64,000 nucleotides of DNA, from NCBI RefSeq assembly GCF_020686945.1, contig NZ_JAJEPR010000005.1, positions 62,001 through 126,000 on the forward strand, written 5' to 3'. The position numbers and the translations under genes are program-made. Source of the DNA: Limivivens faecihominis. Its GTDB lineage: Bacteria > Bacillota > Clostridia > Lachnospirales > Lachnospiraceae. Positions within the stretch are counted from its first letter, which is position 1. Each line of letters begins with the position of its first letter. Below the pieces are notes generated by a model. It searched no databases and was not told the origin of the DNA. It saw only the letters and a program-made list of their open reading frames with translations. This document shows positions 17,825 to 25,522 of the stretch, in pieces.

Positions 17825-18262
17825 CTATATGCCAAAACCTAAATCTGTCATCTGTTCGGCGATCTCGTCCATTGCCACATCGTCCAGGGAATTGTTTTCA
17901 TTCCACTTTTCTTTGCTCCAGATCTCGATTCTGTTCAGCATACCGGTCAGCACTACATCTTTTTCCAGACCTGCAAATTCTCTTAACGTCGCCGGTAAGA
18001 GGATTCTCCCCTGCTTGTCCAGTTCACAGGGCGTCGCACCCGCCACAAAAAAGCGTGCAAACTGCCTGGCGTTCTTATTGGTAAGTGGTAATGATTTCAG
18101 TTTGATCTCAAAGGCCTTCCATTCCTCATCAGAGAACACAAACAAGCAGCCGTCCAGTCCCTTCGTGACAACGAATGTCTCTCCGAGTTCCTCGCGGAAC
18201 TTGGAAGGGATGATCAGCCTGCCCTTGGTATCAATCGTATGACTGTATTCTCCCATGAACAT
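17825..18262 (-). CDS. mraZ: Transcriptional regulator MraZ
   Basis: MraZ is a ring-forming DNA-binding protein with two SpoVT/AbrB-like halves. The product of about 145 residues starts MFMGEYSHTIDTKGRL and has a second copy of the fold with LDKQGRILLPATLR. I chose the ATG at 18262, the family's usual first residue, with AGGTGG 5-10 bp upstream; a GTG at 18271 is the alternative. Four AAAGTG-type repeats upstream match the operator described for MraZ in Mollicutes, so self-regulation of the dcw operon is likely. Confidence 0.95.
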   Translation of the reverse strand: MFMGEYSHTIDTKGRLIIPSKFREELGETFVVTKGLDGCLFVFSDEEWKAFEIKLKSLPLTNKNARQFARFFVAGATPCELDKQGRILLPATLREFAGLEKDVVLTGMLNRIEIWSKEKWNENNSLDDVAMDEIAEQMTDLGFGI

Positions 18263-18344
18263 GGTGGCCACCTACTTTCTAACGACACAGATTACGTCCA
18301 CATCTGCGCCCTGTGGAAAAACGCTATCCTGTGAGCCACATGCC

Positions 18345-18382
18345 ACACTTTCCAACCACTTTCCTCCACTTTCTACCACTTA
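18345..18382 (-). promoter_or_regulatory. MraZ-type operator: four AAAGTG repeats
   Basis: On the minus strand TAAGTGG (18376-18382), AAAGTGG (18366-18372), AAAGTGG (18356-18362) and AAAGTGT (18345-18351) recur every 10, 10 and 11 bp. Published MraZ sites in Mollicutes are tandem AAAGTG[T/G] repeats separated by 3 bp. They lie just downstream of the promoter at 18390-18418, where a bound ring would block transcription. Confidence 0.8.
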
Positions 18383-18389
18383 TGGGTTA

Positions 18390-18418
18390 ATAATAGCTCA
18401 TTTCTCCCTAAAAAGCAA
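18390..18418 (-). promoter_or_regulatory. Promoter of the dcw operon (mraZ)
   Basis: TTGCTT (18413-18418), 17 bp, TATTAT (18390-18395) on the minus strand. It lies upstream of the AAAGTG repeats and of mraZ. Confidence 0.6.
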
Positions 18419-18483
18419 TGGGAAATTCGGATTATTTTTGTCTTTTCCTCAATACTGCCGTACGGGATTTTATATTGAATATA

Positions 18484-18515
18484 AAATATCCCCCCATTTT
18501 TGTGGGGGGATATTT
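18484..18515 (-). terminator. Terminator after the ychF-lgt-spo0E-like operon
   Basis: A perfect 13-bp stem (18484-18496 with 18503-18515) containing six consecutive C-G pairs and a 6-nt loop lies 16 bp after the stop of the Spo0E-like gene. The minus-strand 3' side of the stem ends in ATATTT and continues TATATTC. Confidence 0.8.
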
Positions 18516-18531
18516 ACGGTTTCTTCTCTTT

Positions 18532-18684
18532 TCAGGCACTCTGCCGGTCCAGATATTCCTCGACCAACCGGTCCAGTACGAGACTCTGGCGGTAAGTCGC
18601 CTCCAGATCGTCGCCCAGGGCCAGGCGGTTTAGTTTTTCTCTTTCTTCCTCAATGCGTTCCTTTAATGTTTCCATCTGATTCAT
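18532..18684 (-). CDS. Spo0E-family aspartyl-phosphate phosphatase-like small protein
   Basis: A 50-residue open frame reading MNQMETLKERIEEERE and then KLNRLALGDDLEATYRQS and LVLDRLVEEYLDRQ. The pattern of two short helices with a central S-x-x-L-D (QSLVLD) fits Spo0E-type proteins, whose S-Q-E-L-D motif dephosphorylates Spo0A~P in Bacillus. The initial ATG at 18684 lies inside the 3' end of lgt (35 bp overlap) with AAAGGAGAA 12 bp upstream; ATG at 18675 is the alternative. It is the last gene of the ychF-lgt operon, followed by a strong terminator. In this protein the residue before the Ser is Gln, so motif fit is good but not exact. Confidence 0.72.
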   Translation of the reverse strand: MNQMETLKERIEEEREKLNRLALGDDLEATYRQSLVLDRLVEEYLDRQSA

Positions 18685-19558
18685 AGCGTCTGTTTTCTCC
18701 TTTCGGTGTATCTCCTCTTCTTCTCAAAAGCACGATTAAAAGTATAGAAATGACAACCATCACACCGGCCAGCAGCTGTGATACGGGCCAGTGTACCACG
18801 GGAAGCAGAAGCTGATCGGTACGGAGTCCTTCAATCCAGGCTCTGCCGAGGCCATAACCTCCCAGATAACACAAGAACACTTCGCCATTAAATTTCCGGC
18901 GCTTTATCTTATAAAGTAAAAAAATGAGTACGCCTACATTCCACAGAGATTCGTAAAGGAACGTGGGATGCACCTGGATGAACTGCACTCCTCCGATGAC
19001 CTGAAGGTGCGCCATCATCTGATCCGTCACCTCGCCGGAACGGACAGCGTCCAGCGGGAGCTGCATAGCCAGGAGATTATCGGTATAGCCTCCGAAGGCC
19101 TCCCGGTTGAAAAAATTCCCCCAGCGGCCGATGATCTGGCCGAGAACGATGCCGCAGCTCGCGGTATCTCCCAGAAGTCCGAAGGGAATCTTCTTTTTCC
19201 GGTTGAAATAGACCATCGTGAGGATCGCTCCGATGACGCCTCCGTAGATCGCCAGCCCTCCCCCCCGGGTGTTCAGGATGCTTAAGAGATCATCCTTATA
19301 CTGATCCCAGGAGAAGATCACATAGTAGAGCCGGGCGCAGATGACAGAAACAATGATACCGGCAATCGCCATATCAAAATAGTCATCCGGGTTCTGGCCT
19401 GTGATCTTCGCCACATGGAGCGCCAGAAAAATCCCGGCCAGCATGGCGACGGCAATGGTCACGCCGTAATAAGCGATCTCAATGCCGAAGACGGAAAAGC
19501 TCTTTCCCACATGATCGAGGTAGATGCCCAGGTGTGGAAAATTGATCGCTTCACTCAT
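18650..19558 (-). CDS. lgt: Prolipoprotein diacylglyceryl transferase
   Basis: Lgt transfers diacylglycerol from phosphatidylglycerol to the lipobox cysteine of prolipoproteins. The 302-residue membrane protein has about seven hydrophobic segments, IAYYGVTIAVAMLAG near the start, YGGVIGAILT, and the signature GRWGNFFNREAFGG with the essential Arg. AAAGGAAG precedes the ATG at 19558, which is 16 bp after the ychF stop. The C-terminal 25 residues are hydrophilic, and their codons overlap the next small gene. Confidence 0.95.
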   Translation of the reverse strand: MSEAINFPHLGIYLDHVGKSFSVFGIEIAYYGVTIAVAMLAGIFLALHVAKITGQNPDDYFDMAIAGIIVSVICARLYYVIFSWDQYKDDLLSILNTRGGGLAIYGGVIGAILTMVYFNRKKKIPFGLLGDTASCGIVLGQIIGRWGNFFNREAFGGYTDNLLAMQLPLDAVRSGEVTDQMMAHLQVIGGVQFIQVHPTFLYESLWNVGVLIFLLYKIKRRKFNGEVFLCYLGGYGLGRAWIEGLRTDQLLLPVVHWPVSQLLAGVMVVISILLIVLLRRRGDTPKGENRRYESDGNIKGTH

Positions 19559-19574
19559 AAAAGGCTTCCTTTCA

Positions 19575-20672
19575 TCAAACGTTGAAGCGGAATAGAATGA
19601 CGTCTCCGTCCTGCACTACATAATCCTTTCCTTCCAGGCGAACCAGACCTTTTTCCTTGGCTGCCGCATAGGTCTTGGAATCCAGAAGCTCCTGATAATT
19701 GATGACCTCGGCACGAATGAATCCTCTCTCGAAATCGGAGTGAATCTTTCCTGCTGCCTGAGGTGCCTTGGTACCCTTCGTAATGGTCCAGGCTCTGGTT
19801 TCCTTCTCGCCTGCGGTGAGATAACTTAAAAGTCCAAGAAGGCTGTAGCTTGCGCGGATCAGTTTTTCGAGGCCGGACTCGGAAAGCCCCAAGTCCTCCA
19901 GGAACATGGACTTCTCATCGTCGTCCAACTCGGAAATCTCTTCCTCGATCTTGGCGCAAATCACGAAGACCTCGCTGCCAGATTTCTTCGCATACTCCCG
20001 AACCTCCTGAACGTACGGATTTTTCGCTCCGTCGTCTGCCAGATCATCCTCAGCCACGTTAGCGGCGAAAATCACTGGTTTGGCGGTCAGAAGGTTGTAT
20101 GTGGGAATCCAGGCCAGCTCGTCCTCATCTTCGGTCTCGTAGGAGATAGCCAGGTTGCCATCCTCGAGATGAGCCTTCAGCTTGTTCAGAAGCTCCAGCT
20201 CCTTGGCAAGGGTCTTGTCATTTCTCGCTCCTCTGGTAGTCTTTGCAATTCTTCTCTCCAATATTTCAAGATCGGAGAAAATCAGCTCCAGATTGATCGT
20301 CTCGATGTCACGGACCGGATCAACGCTGCCGTCCACATGGATGACGTTGGGATCCTCAAAGCAGCGCACCACATGAACGATGGCGTCCACCTCACGGATG
20401 TTGGCCAGGAACTGGTTTCCCAGGCCTTCTCCTTTGGATGCACCCTTTACGAGACCGGCGATATCCACAAACTCAATGACGGCCGGCGTTACCTTCTCGG
20501 AATTGTAGAGGTCAGCCAGGAGCTTCAGTCTTTTATCCGGTACTGCCACAACGCCCACGTTCGGGTCGATGGTACAGAAGGGATAGTTGGCTGACTCCGC
20601 TCCTGCCTTGGTGAGAGAGTTAAAGAGAGTACTTTTTCCTACATTCGGTAATCCGACGATTCCTAACTTCAT
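19575..20672 (-). CDS. ychF: Redox-regulated ATPase YchF
   Basis: YchF is an Obg-family protein that prefers ATP and associates with ribosomes. The 365-residue protein begins MKLGIVGLPNVGKSTLFN (P-loop) and has the switch DIAGLVKGASKGEGLGN. The C-terminal TGS-like domain contains FERGFIRAEVINYQEL and VQDGDVILFRFNV. Length is normal. It is the first gene after a promoter with tandem Spo0A boxes, which is an unexpected place for a housekeeping factor. Confidence 0.97.
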   Translation of the reverse strand: MKLGIVGLPNVGKSTLFNSLTKAGAESANYPFCTIDPNVGVVAVPDKRLKLLADLYNSEKVTPAVIEFVDIAGLVKGASKGEGLGNQFLANIREVDAIVHVVRCFEDPNVIHVDGSVDPVRDIETINLELIFSDLEILERRIAKTTRGARNDKTLAKELELLNKLKAHLEDGNLAISYETEDEDELAWIPTYNLLTAKPVIFAANVAEDDLADDGAKNPYVQEVREYAKKSGSEVFVICAKIEEEISELDDDEKSMFLEDLGLSESGLEKLIRASYSLLGLLSYLTAGEKETRAWTITKGTKAPQAAGKIHSDFERGFIRAEVINYQELLDSKTYAAAKEKGLVRLEGKDYVVQDGDVILFRFNV

Positions 20673-20756
20673 CTATTAAAACTTCCTTTCTTATTCTTAT
20701 CTTTTGTTTTATGATTCAGGGCAAACACTTCTATACAAGTTTCCTGCTCATGAGAC

Positions 20757-20786
20757 AGTTTAGCACAGGAACTGACAGAAATGCAA
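20757..20786 (-). promoter_or_regulatory. Promoter of the ychF-lgt-spo0E-like operon
   Basis: TTGCAT (20781-20786), 18 bp, then an extended -10 TGCTAAACT whose hexamer TAAACT is at 20757-20762, all on the minus strand. The predicted start is near 20750, about 75 bp before ychF. Confidence 0.55.
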
Positions 20787-20805
20787 GCGCTTTGCGGGAG
20801 AAGTC

Positions 20806-20822
20806 TTCGACAGGATTCGTCA
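20806..20822 (-). promoter_or_regulatory. Tandem Spo0A boxes upstream of ychF
   Basis: On the minus strand TGACGAA (20816-20822) and TGTCGAA (20806-20812) are 10 bp apart and both match the Spo0A consensus TGNCGAA. The core shares 13 identical bases (TCGACAGGATTCG on the plus strand) with the pair upstream of spoIIGA. The boxes overlap the last codon and stop of thiN. Confidence 0.65.
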
Positions 20823-21470
20823 ATCCTTCGATTCCATGACAAGAAGCATTCCCGACGAAAAGGAAATCTCCCCATTTTCCGCTGTTATCTCGTTGCTGAC
20901 GCCGATGGGATTCTCCGGAGTCATGTCGTATTCTGTCAACGGATAAAAGAAACCCCGGAGGGTCAGGCCTGTCACCTGTCCGCCGAAGGCGAACAAAGAG
21001 ACGTACTTGCCGTACTGTTCCGTTTTTCTGATCTTCATCGGCTGATCCGTGAGGCGGATCCGGTTGTGCTCATCGAGGAGAATACATTCCTTTCCCTGCT
21101 CGAGGGCCATGGCCAGAAGCTTGATATTTGCCACCACATGATCCAGTCGGGTGCCGGTGCCGCCAAGGATAAAAATCCGCTCTGCACCAAGCTCAATTGC
21201 AAGGTTCATCGCAATCTCTGTGTCCGTCAGATCCTTCACCGGATTGAATTTCCGGATCGGAATCTCCGGAAACCGCCTGAAATACTCCAGGGCGTCCCCG
21301 GAAGCCGAGTCGAAATCTCCCACGATATGGGTGGGGCGGATTCCTTTGTCCCTTAAAAAGCAGATCCCTCTGTCCGCTCCAATGAGGATCTCCGGCTCTT
21401 CTTTTCTCAAAAAAGCAAGGGCAAAGTCCGGATTCAGACTGCCCCCGCTGATAATAACGGCTGTTTTCAT
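20820..21470 (-). CDS. thiN: Thiamine diphosphokinase
   Basis: Thiamine pyrophosphokinase converts thiamine to thiamine diphosphate with ATP. The 216-residue protein contains IGADRGICFLRDKGIRPTHI, the conserved GDFDS segment (VGDFDSASGDALEYF) and GGTGTRLDHVVANI, and ends in the family's beta domain. It is the last gene of the murE-to-thiN run and overlaps rpe by 4 bp (ATGA). In many Firmicutes it sits beside rpe and rsgA, as here. Confidence 0.94.
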   Translation of the reverse strand: MKTAVIISGGSLNPDFALAFLRKEEPEILIGADRGICFLRDKGIRPTHIVGDFDSASGDALEYFRRFPEIPIRKFNPVKDLTDTEIAMNLAIELGAERIFILGGTGTRLDHVVANIKLLAMALEQGKECILLDEHNRIRLTDQPMKIRKTEQYGKYVSLFAFGGQVTGLTLRGFFYPLTEYDMTPENPIGVSNEITAENGEISFSSGMLLVMESKD

Positions 21471-22135
21471 TTCTTTTCCTCGTAAGCCCTCATGGCTTCC
21501 AAAAATGCCCGGACATTGGCCGCCGCATCCCCTTTGAAGACGCTGCTGCCCGCCACGATGACATTGGCTCCCGCATCCAGGATCTCAGAGAGATTCTTTA
21601 AATTGATGCCGCCATCCACCTCAATATCCGTATCTTTTCCAGCTGCCGTCAGTTTTTCCCGAAGATCACGGATTTTTCCCGTCACCGCCGGAATGTAGGG
21701 CTGCCCGCCGAAGCCCGGGTTTACGGACATGAGGAGAATCATATCCGCCTCGTCGAGGACATAGTCCAGAACGGAAAGCGGGGTAGCGGGATTCAAAGCC
21801 ACGCCGGCCTTTTTCCCAAGGGAACGGATATGTTGGAGGGTCCGGTGAAGATGGGTGCAGGCCTCTGCATGTACCGTGATGATATCGGCACCGCAGTCTG
21901 CGAACTCTGCGACGTAACGATCCGGCTCCTCCACCATCAGGTGAACGTCCAGAACCTTGTCTGTCATTTTCCGGAAAGCCCGGACCACGGGCATTCCGAA
22001 ATTGATGCTCGGGACGAAGTTTCCGTCCATGATATCCACATGAATATAGGGAGTTCCCGCCTCGTCAATGGTGCGAATCTCCTCTCCCAGTCTGCTGTAA
22101 TCGGAAGCCAGCATTGATGGTGATAAAAAGTACAT
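21467..22135 (-). CDS. rpe: Ribulose-phosphate 3-epimerase
   Basis: Rpe interconverts ribulose 5-phosphate and xylulose 5-phosphate in the pentose phosphate pathway. The 222-residue TIM barrel begins LSPSMLASDYSRLGEEI, has YIHVDIMDGNFVPSINFG with metal-binding His/Asp, HLMVEEPDRYV, LLMSVNPGFGGQ and EVDGGINLKNL. One base separates it from rsgA and it overlaps thiN by 4 bp. Confidence 0.97.
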   Translation of the reverse strand: MYFLSPSMLASDYSRLGEEIRTIDEAGTPYIHVDIMDGNFVPSINFGMPVVRAFRKMTDKVLDVHLMVEEPDRYVAEFADCGADIITVHAEACTHLHRTLQHIRSLGKKAGVALNPATPLSVLDYVLDEADMILLMSVNPGFGGQPYIPAVTGKIRDLREKLTAAGKDTDIEVDGGINLKNLSEILDAGANVIVAGSSVFKGDAAANVRAFLEAMRAYEEKK

Positions 22136-22136
22136 C

Positions 22137-23018
22137 TCAGTATTTCCTCCTGTCCTTTAACTCTTCCAGCATTTCCAGATAGCTCTGATACCGTCTCTCA
22201 CTGATCTTTCCCTCCGCAAGCGCTTCCTTAATGCCGCAGTCAGGCTCCTTGTCGTGAAGGCAGCCCTGGAAGCGGCAGAAGGGCTCAAAAGGAGTGAAAT
22301 CTGGAAAATAATTCTGCAAGTCTTCTTTTTCCATCTCAGGAAGCATCAGGGAACTGAACCCCGGCGTATCCATAAGATAAGTGTCCTCTTCCACATAGAA
22401 AAGCTCGGAATGGCGGGTGGTATGTTTTCCGCGGTCGATCTTCCTGCTGATCTCCCCGGTCTCCATGGAGGCCTGGGGGCAGATCCGGTTGATGAGGGTG
22501 GATTTTCCCACGCCGGAGGGCCCGGCCACAGTCGTGGTCTTTCCTTTCAGGATCTCATGGACTGCTTCCATGCCTTTTTCCTGGCCGGCACTGACGAAAA
22601 GCACCTGGCTTTCACAGCCCGCGTAGATCCTTTGAAGCTCTTCCAGCTCTTCCTTTGTGGAAAGATCTTCCTTATTAAAACAGATCACGGTCTTCACCTT
22701 CTGGTATTCCATCATGACCAGAAAATGATCCAGAAGGTTGAAGTTGGGCTTCGGCCGGTTCACGGCGAAGATCACCAACGCCTGATCCACGTTGGCCACG
22801 GCCGGGCGGATCAGGGTATTTTTCCTGGGAAGGATCTCCATGAGATTTCCTGTCTTCTCTTTCTCATCCAGGATCTCAATGCCCACATCATCCCCCACCA
22901 GGGGCTTGATGCCGTTTTTCCGGAAGATTCCCTTAGCACGGCACTCGTAAATCACATTGTCACGGGTGTGCACATAGTAGAAGCCTCCGATTCCCTTGAT
23001 AATCTTTCCTTTTTGCAT
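22137..23018 (-). CDS. rsgA: Ribosome small subunit-dependent GTPase A
   Basis: RsgA is a circularly permuted GTPase that checks maturation of the 30S decoding centre. The 293-residue protein has an N-terminal OB fold (MQKGKIIKGIGGFYYVH), the G4 motif CFNKEDL, the P-loop GPSGVGKSTLINRI, G3 DTPGFSS, and a C-terminal zinc cluster with CRFQGCLHDKEPDCGIKEA. The start at 23018 has AAGGAAG about 7 bp upstream; the frame is open further upstream to 23111 but that part reads through intergenic hairpins. It lies 179 bp after prkC. Confidence 0.95.
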   Translation of the reverse strand: MQKGKIIKGIGGFYYVHTRDNVIYECRAKGIFRKNGIKPLVGDDVGIEILDEKEKTGNLMEILPRKNTLIRPAVANVDQALVIFAVNRPKPNFNLLDHFLVMMEYQKVKTVICFNKEDLSTKEELEELQRIYAGCESQVLFVSAGQEKGMEAVHEILKGKTTTVAGPSGVGKSTLINRICPQASMETGEISRKIDRGKHTTRHSELFYVEEDTYLMDTPGFSSLMLPEMEKEDLQNYFPDFTPFEPFCRFQGCLHDKEPDCGIKEALAEGKISERRYQSYLEMLEELKDRRKY

Positions 23019-23045
23019 AAAGTCTTCCTTAATATCATTAAATAT

Positions 23046-23081
23046 AAGGATTGTTCCGTGCTTCGCACTCTCACAATCCTT
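23046..23081. repeat. Hairpin repeat in the prkC-rsgA gap (first)
   Basis: AAGGATTGT (23046-23054) pairs exactly with ACAATCCTT (23073-23081), and an inner GTGC-TTC-GCAC stem lies between. The nested arrangement resembles the element at 8699-8753. Confidence 0.65.
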
Positions 23082-23148
23082 CCCGGCATTCGCATATCGC
23101 GGAGCGTCCACCCCGCTTTTATGCTCATCCCGGGGCGTGTCCCAAGAT

Positions 23149-23186
23149 CATATATACGCTTTTGTGCAAGCACAAGCGTATATATG
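23149..23186. repeat. Hairpin in the prkC-rsgA gap (second)
   Basis: CATATATACGC (23149-23159) pairs with GCGTATATATG (23176-23186), with an inner stem TTGTG/CACAA around CAAG and a two-base bulge. It begins 12 bp after the prkC stop. It lacks a T-run, so it may stabilise the prkC mRNA end or mark a processing site rather than terminate. Confidence 0.7.
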
Positions 23187-23197
23187 ACTTTGGTTCA

Positions 23198-25522
23198 CTA
23201 TTTAAAGGGCACGTTATTGTAGTCGTACTGATACTTCACCTCACCGGAACCCGGGTCCAGGATGTAGACGGTGATGGTTCCGCTGCTGTTGGACTCGCTG
23301 CTCCATTTCACGGAGTAGGGGAAGGTGATGACCTCGCCGTTCACCAGAGTCGTGGAACGGCCGTCCTGGGTGATGACCAGCTGTACGGGCTCACCCGCAT
23401 AGACATCCGGAGCCTGGAGGCTCACGTTACAGGAGTACTCTGCGGTTGTGTTTCCTGCCTCTGTGGCGGCCTCGGAGGACGTGGTATTCGTCGTTCCGGA
23501 GCTGGTTCCGTTTCCGGATTCTGCCGGATCTCCGGCTCCCACGCTGACGGTCAGGGTGACGGTACTTCCCGCTGCCGGGGTTTCGTCGATCGGATTCTGA
23601 CTGATAACTGTTCCTGCCGGGATATCAGCGCTGACCTGCTCGGTGATCTGTACCACATAACCGGCAGCCTCAAGGCCTGACTGGGCGTCGATGACACTCT
23701 GGCCAGTGTAGTTTTTAAGCGTCTGCGTGGTGGCGGAACTGGTATCTCCGTCCGCAGGCTGGCTCACCCAGAGTTCAATCGTATCTCCGGCTTTTACCGT
23801 ACTTCCTGCCTCGGGGTTCGCGTAAATGACATGATTGCCTTCCACGTTGGGGTTCGTCGTATATTTCACATTGTATTTGATGCCAACCTTGTCGCAGGCA
23901 CTCTGTACGTCGCTTAAGAGAAGACCTGCCACCTCAGGAACGGTGACATCGGTCACACCGCTGCTCACCACATAGTAAACCGTGGTATTTTTCTCCACAG
24001 AGGTTCCTTCTGTCGGGGTCTGGGAGATGATCTGGCCTGCCGCATAATCTGCAGAGGGCTGCTCACCGCTCTTCACGCCGCCGATGCTTAAGGCATTCAA
24101 TGCCTCCAGAGCCTCTTTTTCAGTTTTTCCGGTCAGGGACGGTACGGTGGCAGGAGTGTTTGCCTCCTCCGTTACCTGCTGCAGGTTGTCGCTCTCAGTC
24201 TCGCTGCCTGTCTCGGTTTCCGTGGAGACCTCCGTCGTAGCCTGGTTGAGTTTCGTCTTGTTTCCCTTGAAGTTGAAAAGACCTGCCGCATTTCCCACCA
24301 GCGCCAGGAAAATGCAGAGGATAATCAGACCGATGATGATGCTTCCGATGGTCATAAATTTTTCCAGCTTCGGGCTGATGCCATCCTCATCCTCGTCCTC
24401 ATCGGGATCGAAATAATTCTCCTGATAAGGATTTCTCTGGGGCGGGTAGGCGCTTCCCTGACCTGCCGGACGGCCGCCCTGGGGCGGATAAGCGTTTCCG
24501 TAGCCGCCGCCATAACCGGGATTTCCATTTCCCGGAGCTCCTGCCGTGGCCTTATGTACCGGCGGTATGTTAGGCACGCTGTTTCTCTGTGGACTGACCG
24601 GTGTCTCGCCGTAGCTCTGCTTGATCTTGTTCAGCTCATCTCCGGAGATCACCACGGTACGGGCGTTGTTATTAATCGTAGCCAGCTGGACAAAATCTCC
24701 CTCGGGGTTTACCAGGGATTCCTTGAGGTCCCGGATCAGCTCCGCCATATCGTTATAACGGCGGTCGGGACTCTTCTGGGTACATTTGTAAATGATCTGC
24801 ACCGTGCTCTTTGGTAGATCCGGCACATATTTTCTCGGGGAGGGAAGCTCCTCCTGAAGATGTTTGATGGCAATCGCCACAGTGCTGTCCCCGTCAAAAG
24901 GCACGGTTCCTGTCAGCATCTCGTAAAGCGTGATGCCCAGGGAATAGATATCACTCTTATAGTCACTGTATCCGCCTCTGGCCTGCTCCGGTGAGCTGTA
25001 ATGGACAGAACCCATGACGCTGGAATTGATCGTGTTGGAGCTGGCTGCTCTCGCGATTCCAAAGTCTGTGACTTTTACTTTTCCATCTGTGGAAATGATG
25101 ATATTCTGAGGCTTCACATCCCGGTGAACGATGCCGTTCCGGTGGGCCGCCTCGAGCCCCATGGAGACCTGGATCGCGATGCTGGTGGCCTCGCGGACTG
25201 CAAGCCGTCCCTTCTTGTCAATGTATTCCTTCAGGGTGATGCCTTCCACCAGCTCCATGACAATGTAGCTGATGCCGTGATCCTCCCCGACATCGTACAC
25301 ATTGACGATGTTGGGATGGGCGAGTCCTGCCGCCGACTGGGCTTCCACCCGGAATTTGGAGATAAAAGCCTTATCTTCCCGGAACTCCTGCTTCAGCACC
25401 TTCACCGCCACAAAACGGTTCAGCTTGTGGTCTTTTGCCTTATAGACATCAGCCATTCCGCCGGAACCGATCCGTCCGATGATCTCATATCGTTCCTGTA
25501 TAAACATTCCTTCTTTTAACAT
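23198..25522 (-). CDS. prkC: PASTA-domain Ser/Thr protein kinase (PrkC/Stk1 type)
   Basis: The kinase senses peptidoglycan fragments outside the cell and phosphorylates division, wall and translation proteins. The 774-residue protein has a kinase domain at residues about 10-270 with GRIGSGGMADVYKA, VAVKVLK, HRDVKPQN and DFGIA. A Gly/Pro-rich juxtamembrane stretch, one membrane segment near 395-420, about three PASTA repeats (SLTGKTEKEAL, EVAGLLLSDV, YTGQSVIDAQ) and a Ser/Thr/Gly linker with a C-terminal beta domain follow. It overlaps the phosphatase prpC by 7 bp, the usual arrangement. Confidence 0.96.
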   Translation of the reverse strand: MLKEGMFIQERYEIIGRIGSGGMADVYKAKDHKLNRFVAVKVLKQEFREDKAFISKFRVEAQSAAGLAHPNIVNVYDVGEDHGISYIVMELVEGITLKEYIDKKGRLAVREATSIAIQVSMGLEAAHRNGIVHRDVKPQNIIISTDGKVKVTDFGIARAASSNTINSSVMGSVHYSSPEQARGGYSDYKSDIYSLGITLYEMLTGTVPFDGDSTVAIAIKHLQEELPSPRKYVPDLPKSTVQIIYKCTQKSPDRRYNDMAELIRDLKESLVNPEGDFVQLATINNNARTVVISGDELNKIKQSYGETPVSPQRNSVPNIPPVHKATAGAPGNGNPGYGGGYGNAYPPQGGRPAGQGSAYPPQRNPYQENYFDPDEDEDEDGISPKLEKFMTIGSIIIGLIILCIFLALVGNAAGLFNFKGNKTKLNQATTEVSTETETGSETESDNLQQVTEEANTPATVPSLTGKTEKEALEALNALSIGGVKSGEQPSADYAAGQIISQTPTEGTSVEKNTTVYYVVSSGVTDVTVPEVAGLLLSDVQSACDKVGIKYNVKYTTNPNVEGNHVIYANPEAGSTVKAGDTIELWVSQPADGDTSSATTQTLKNYTGQSVIDAQSGLEAAGYVVQITEQVSADIPAGTVISQNPIDETPAAGSTVTLTVSVGAGDPAESGNGTSSGTTNTTSSEAATEAGNTTAEYSCNVSLQAPDVYAGEPVQLVITQDGRSTTLVNGEVITFPYSVKWSSESNSSGTITVYILDPGSGEVKYQYDYNNVPFK

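Noticed and set aside
23019..23111. N-terminal extension of RsgA
   Set aside because: The extra codons run through intergenic hairpins and lack a ribosome binding site, while 23018 has one.
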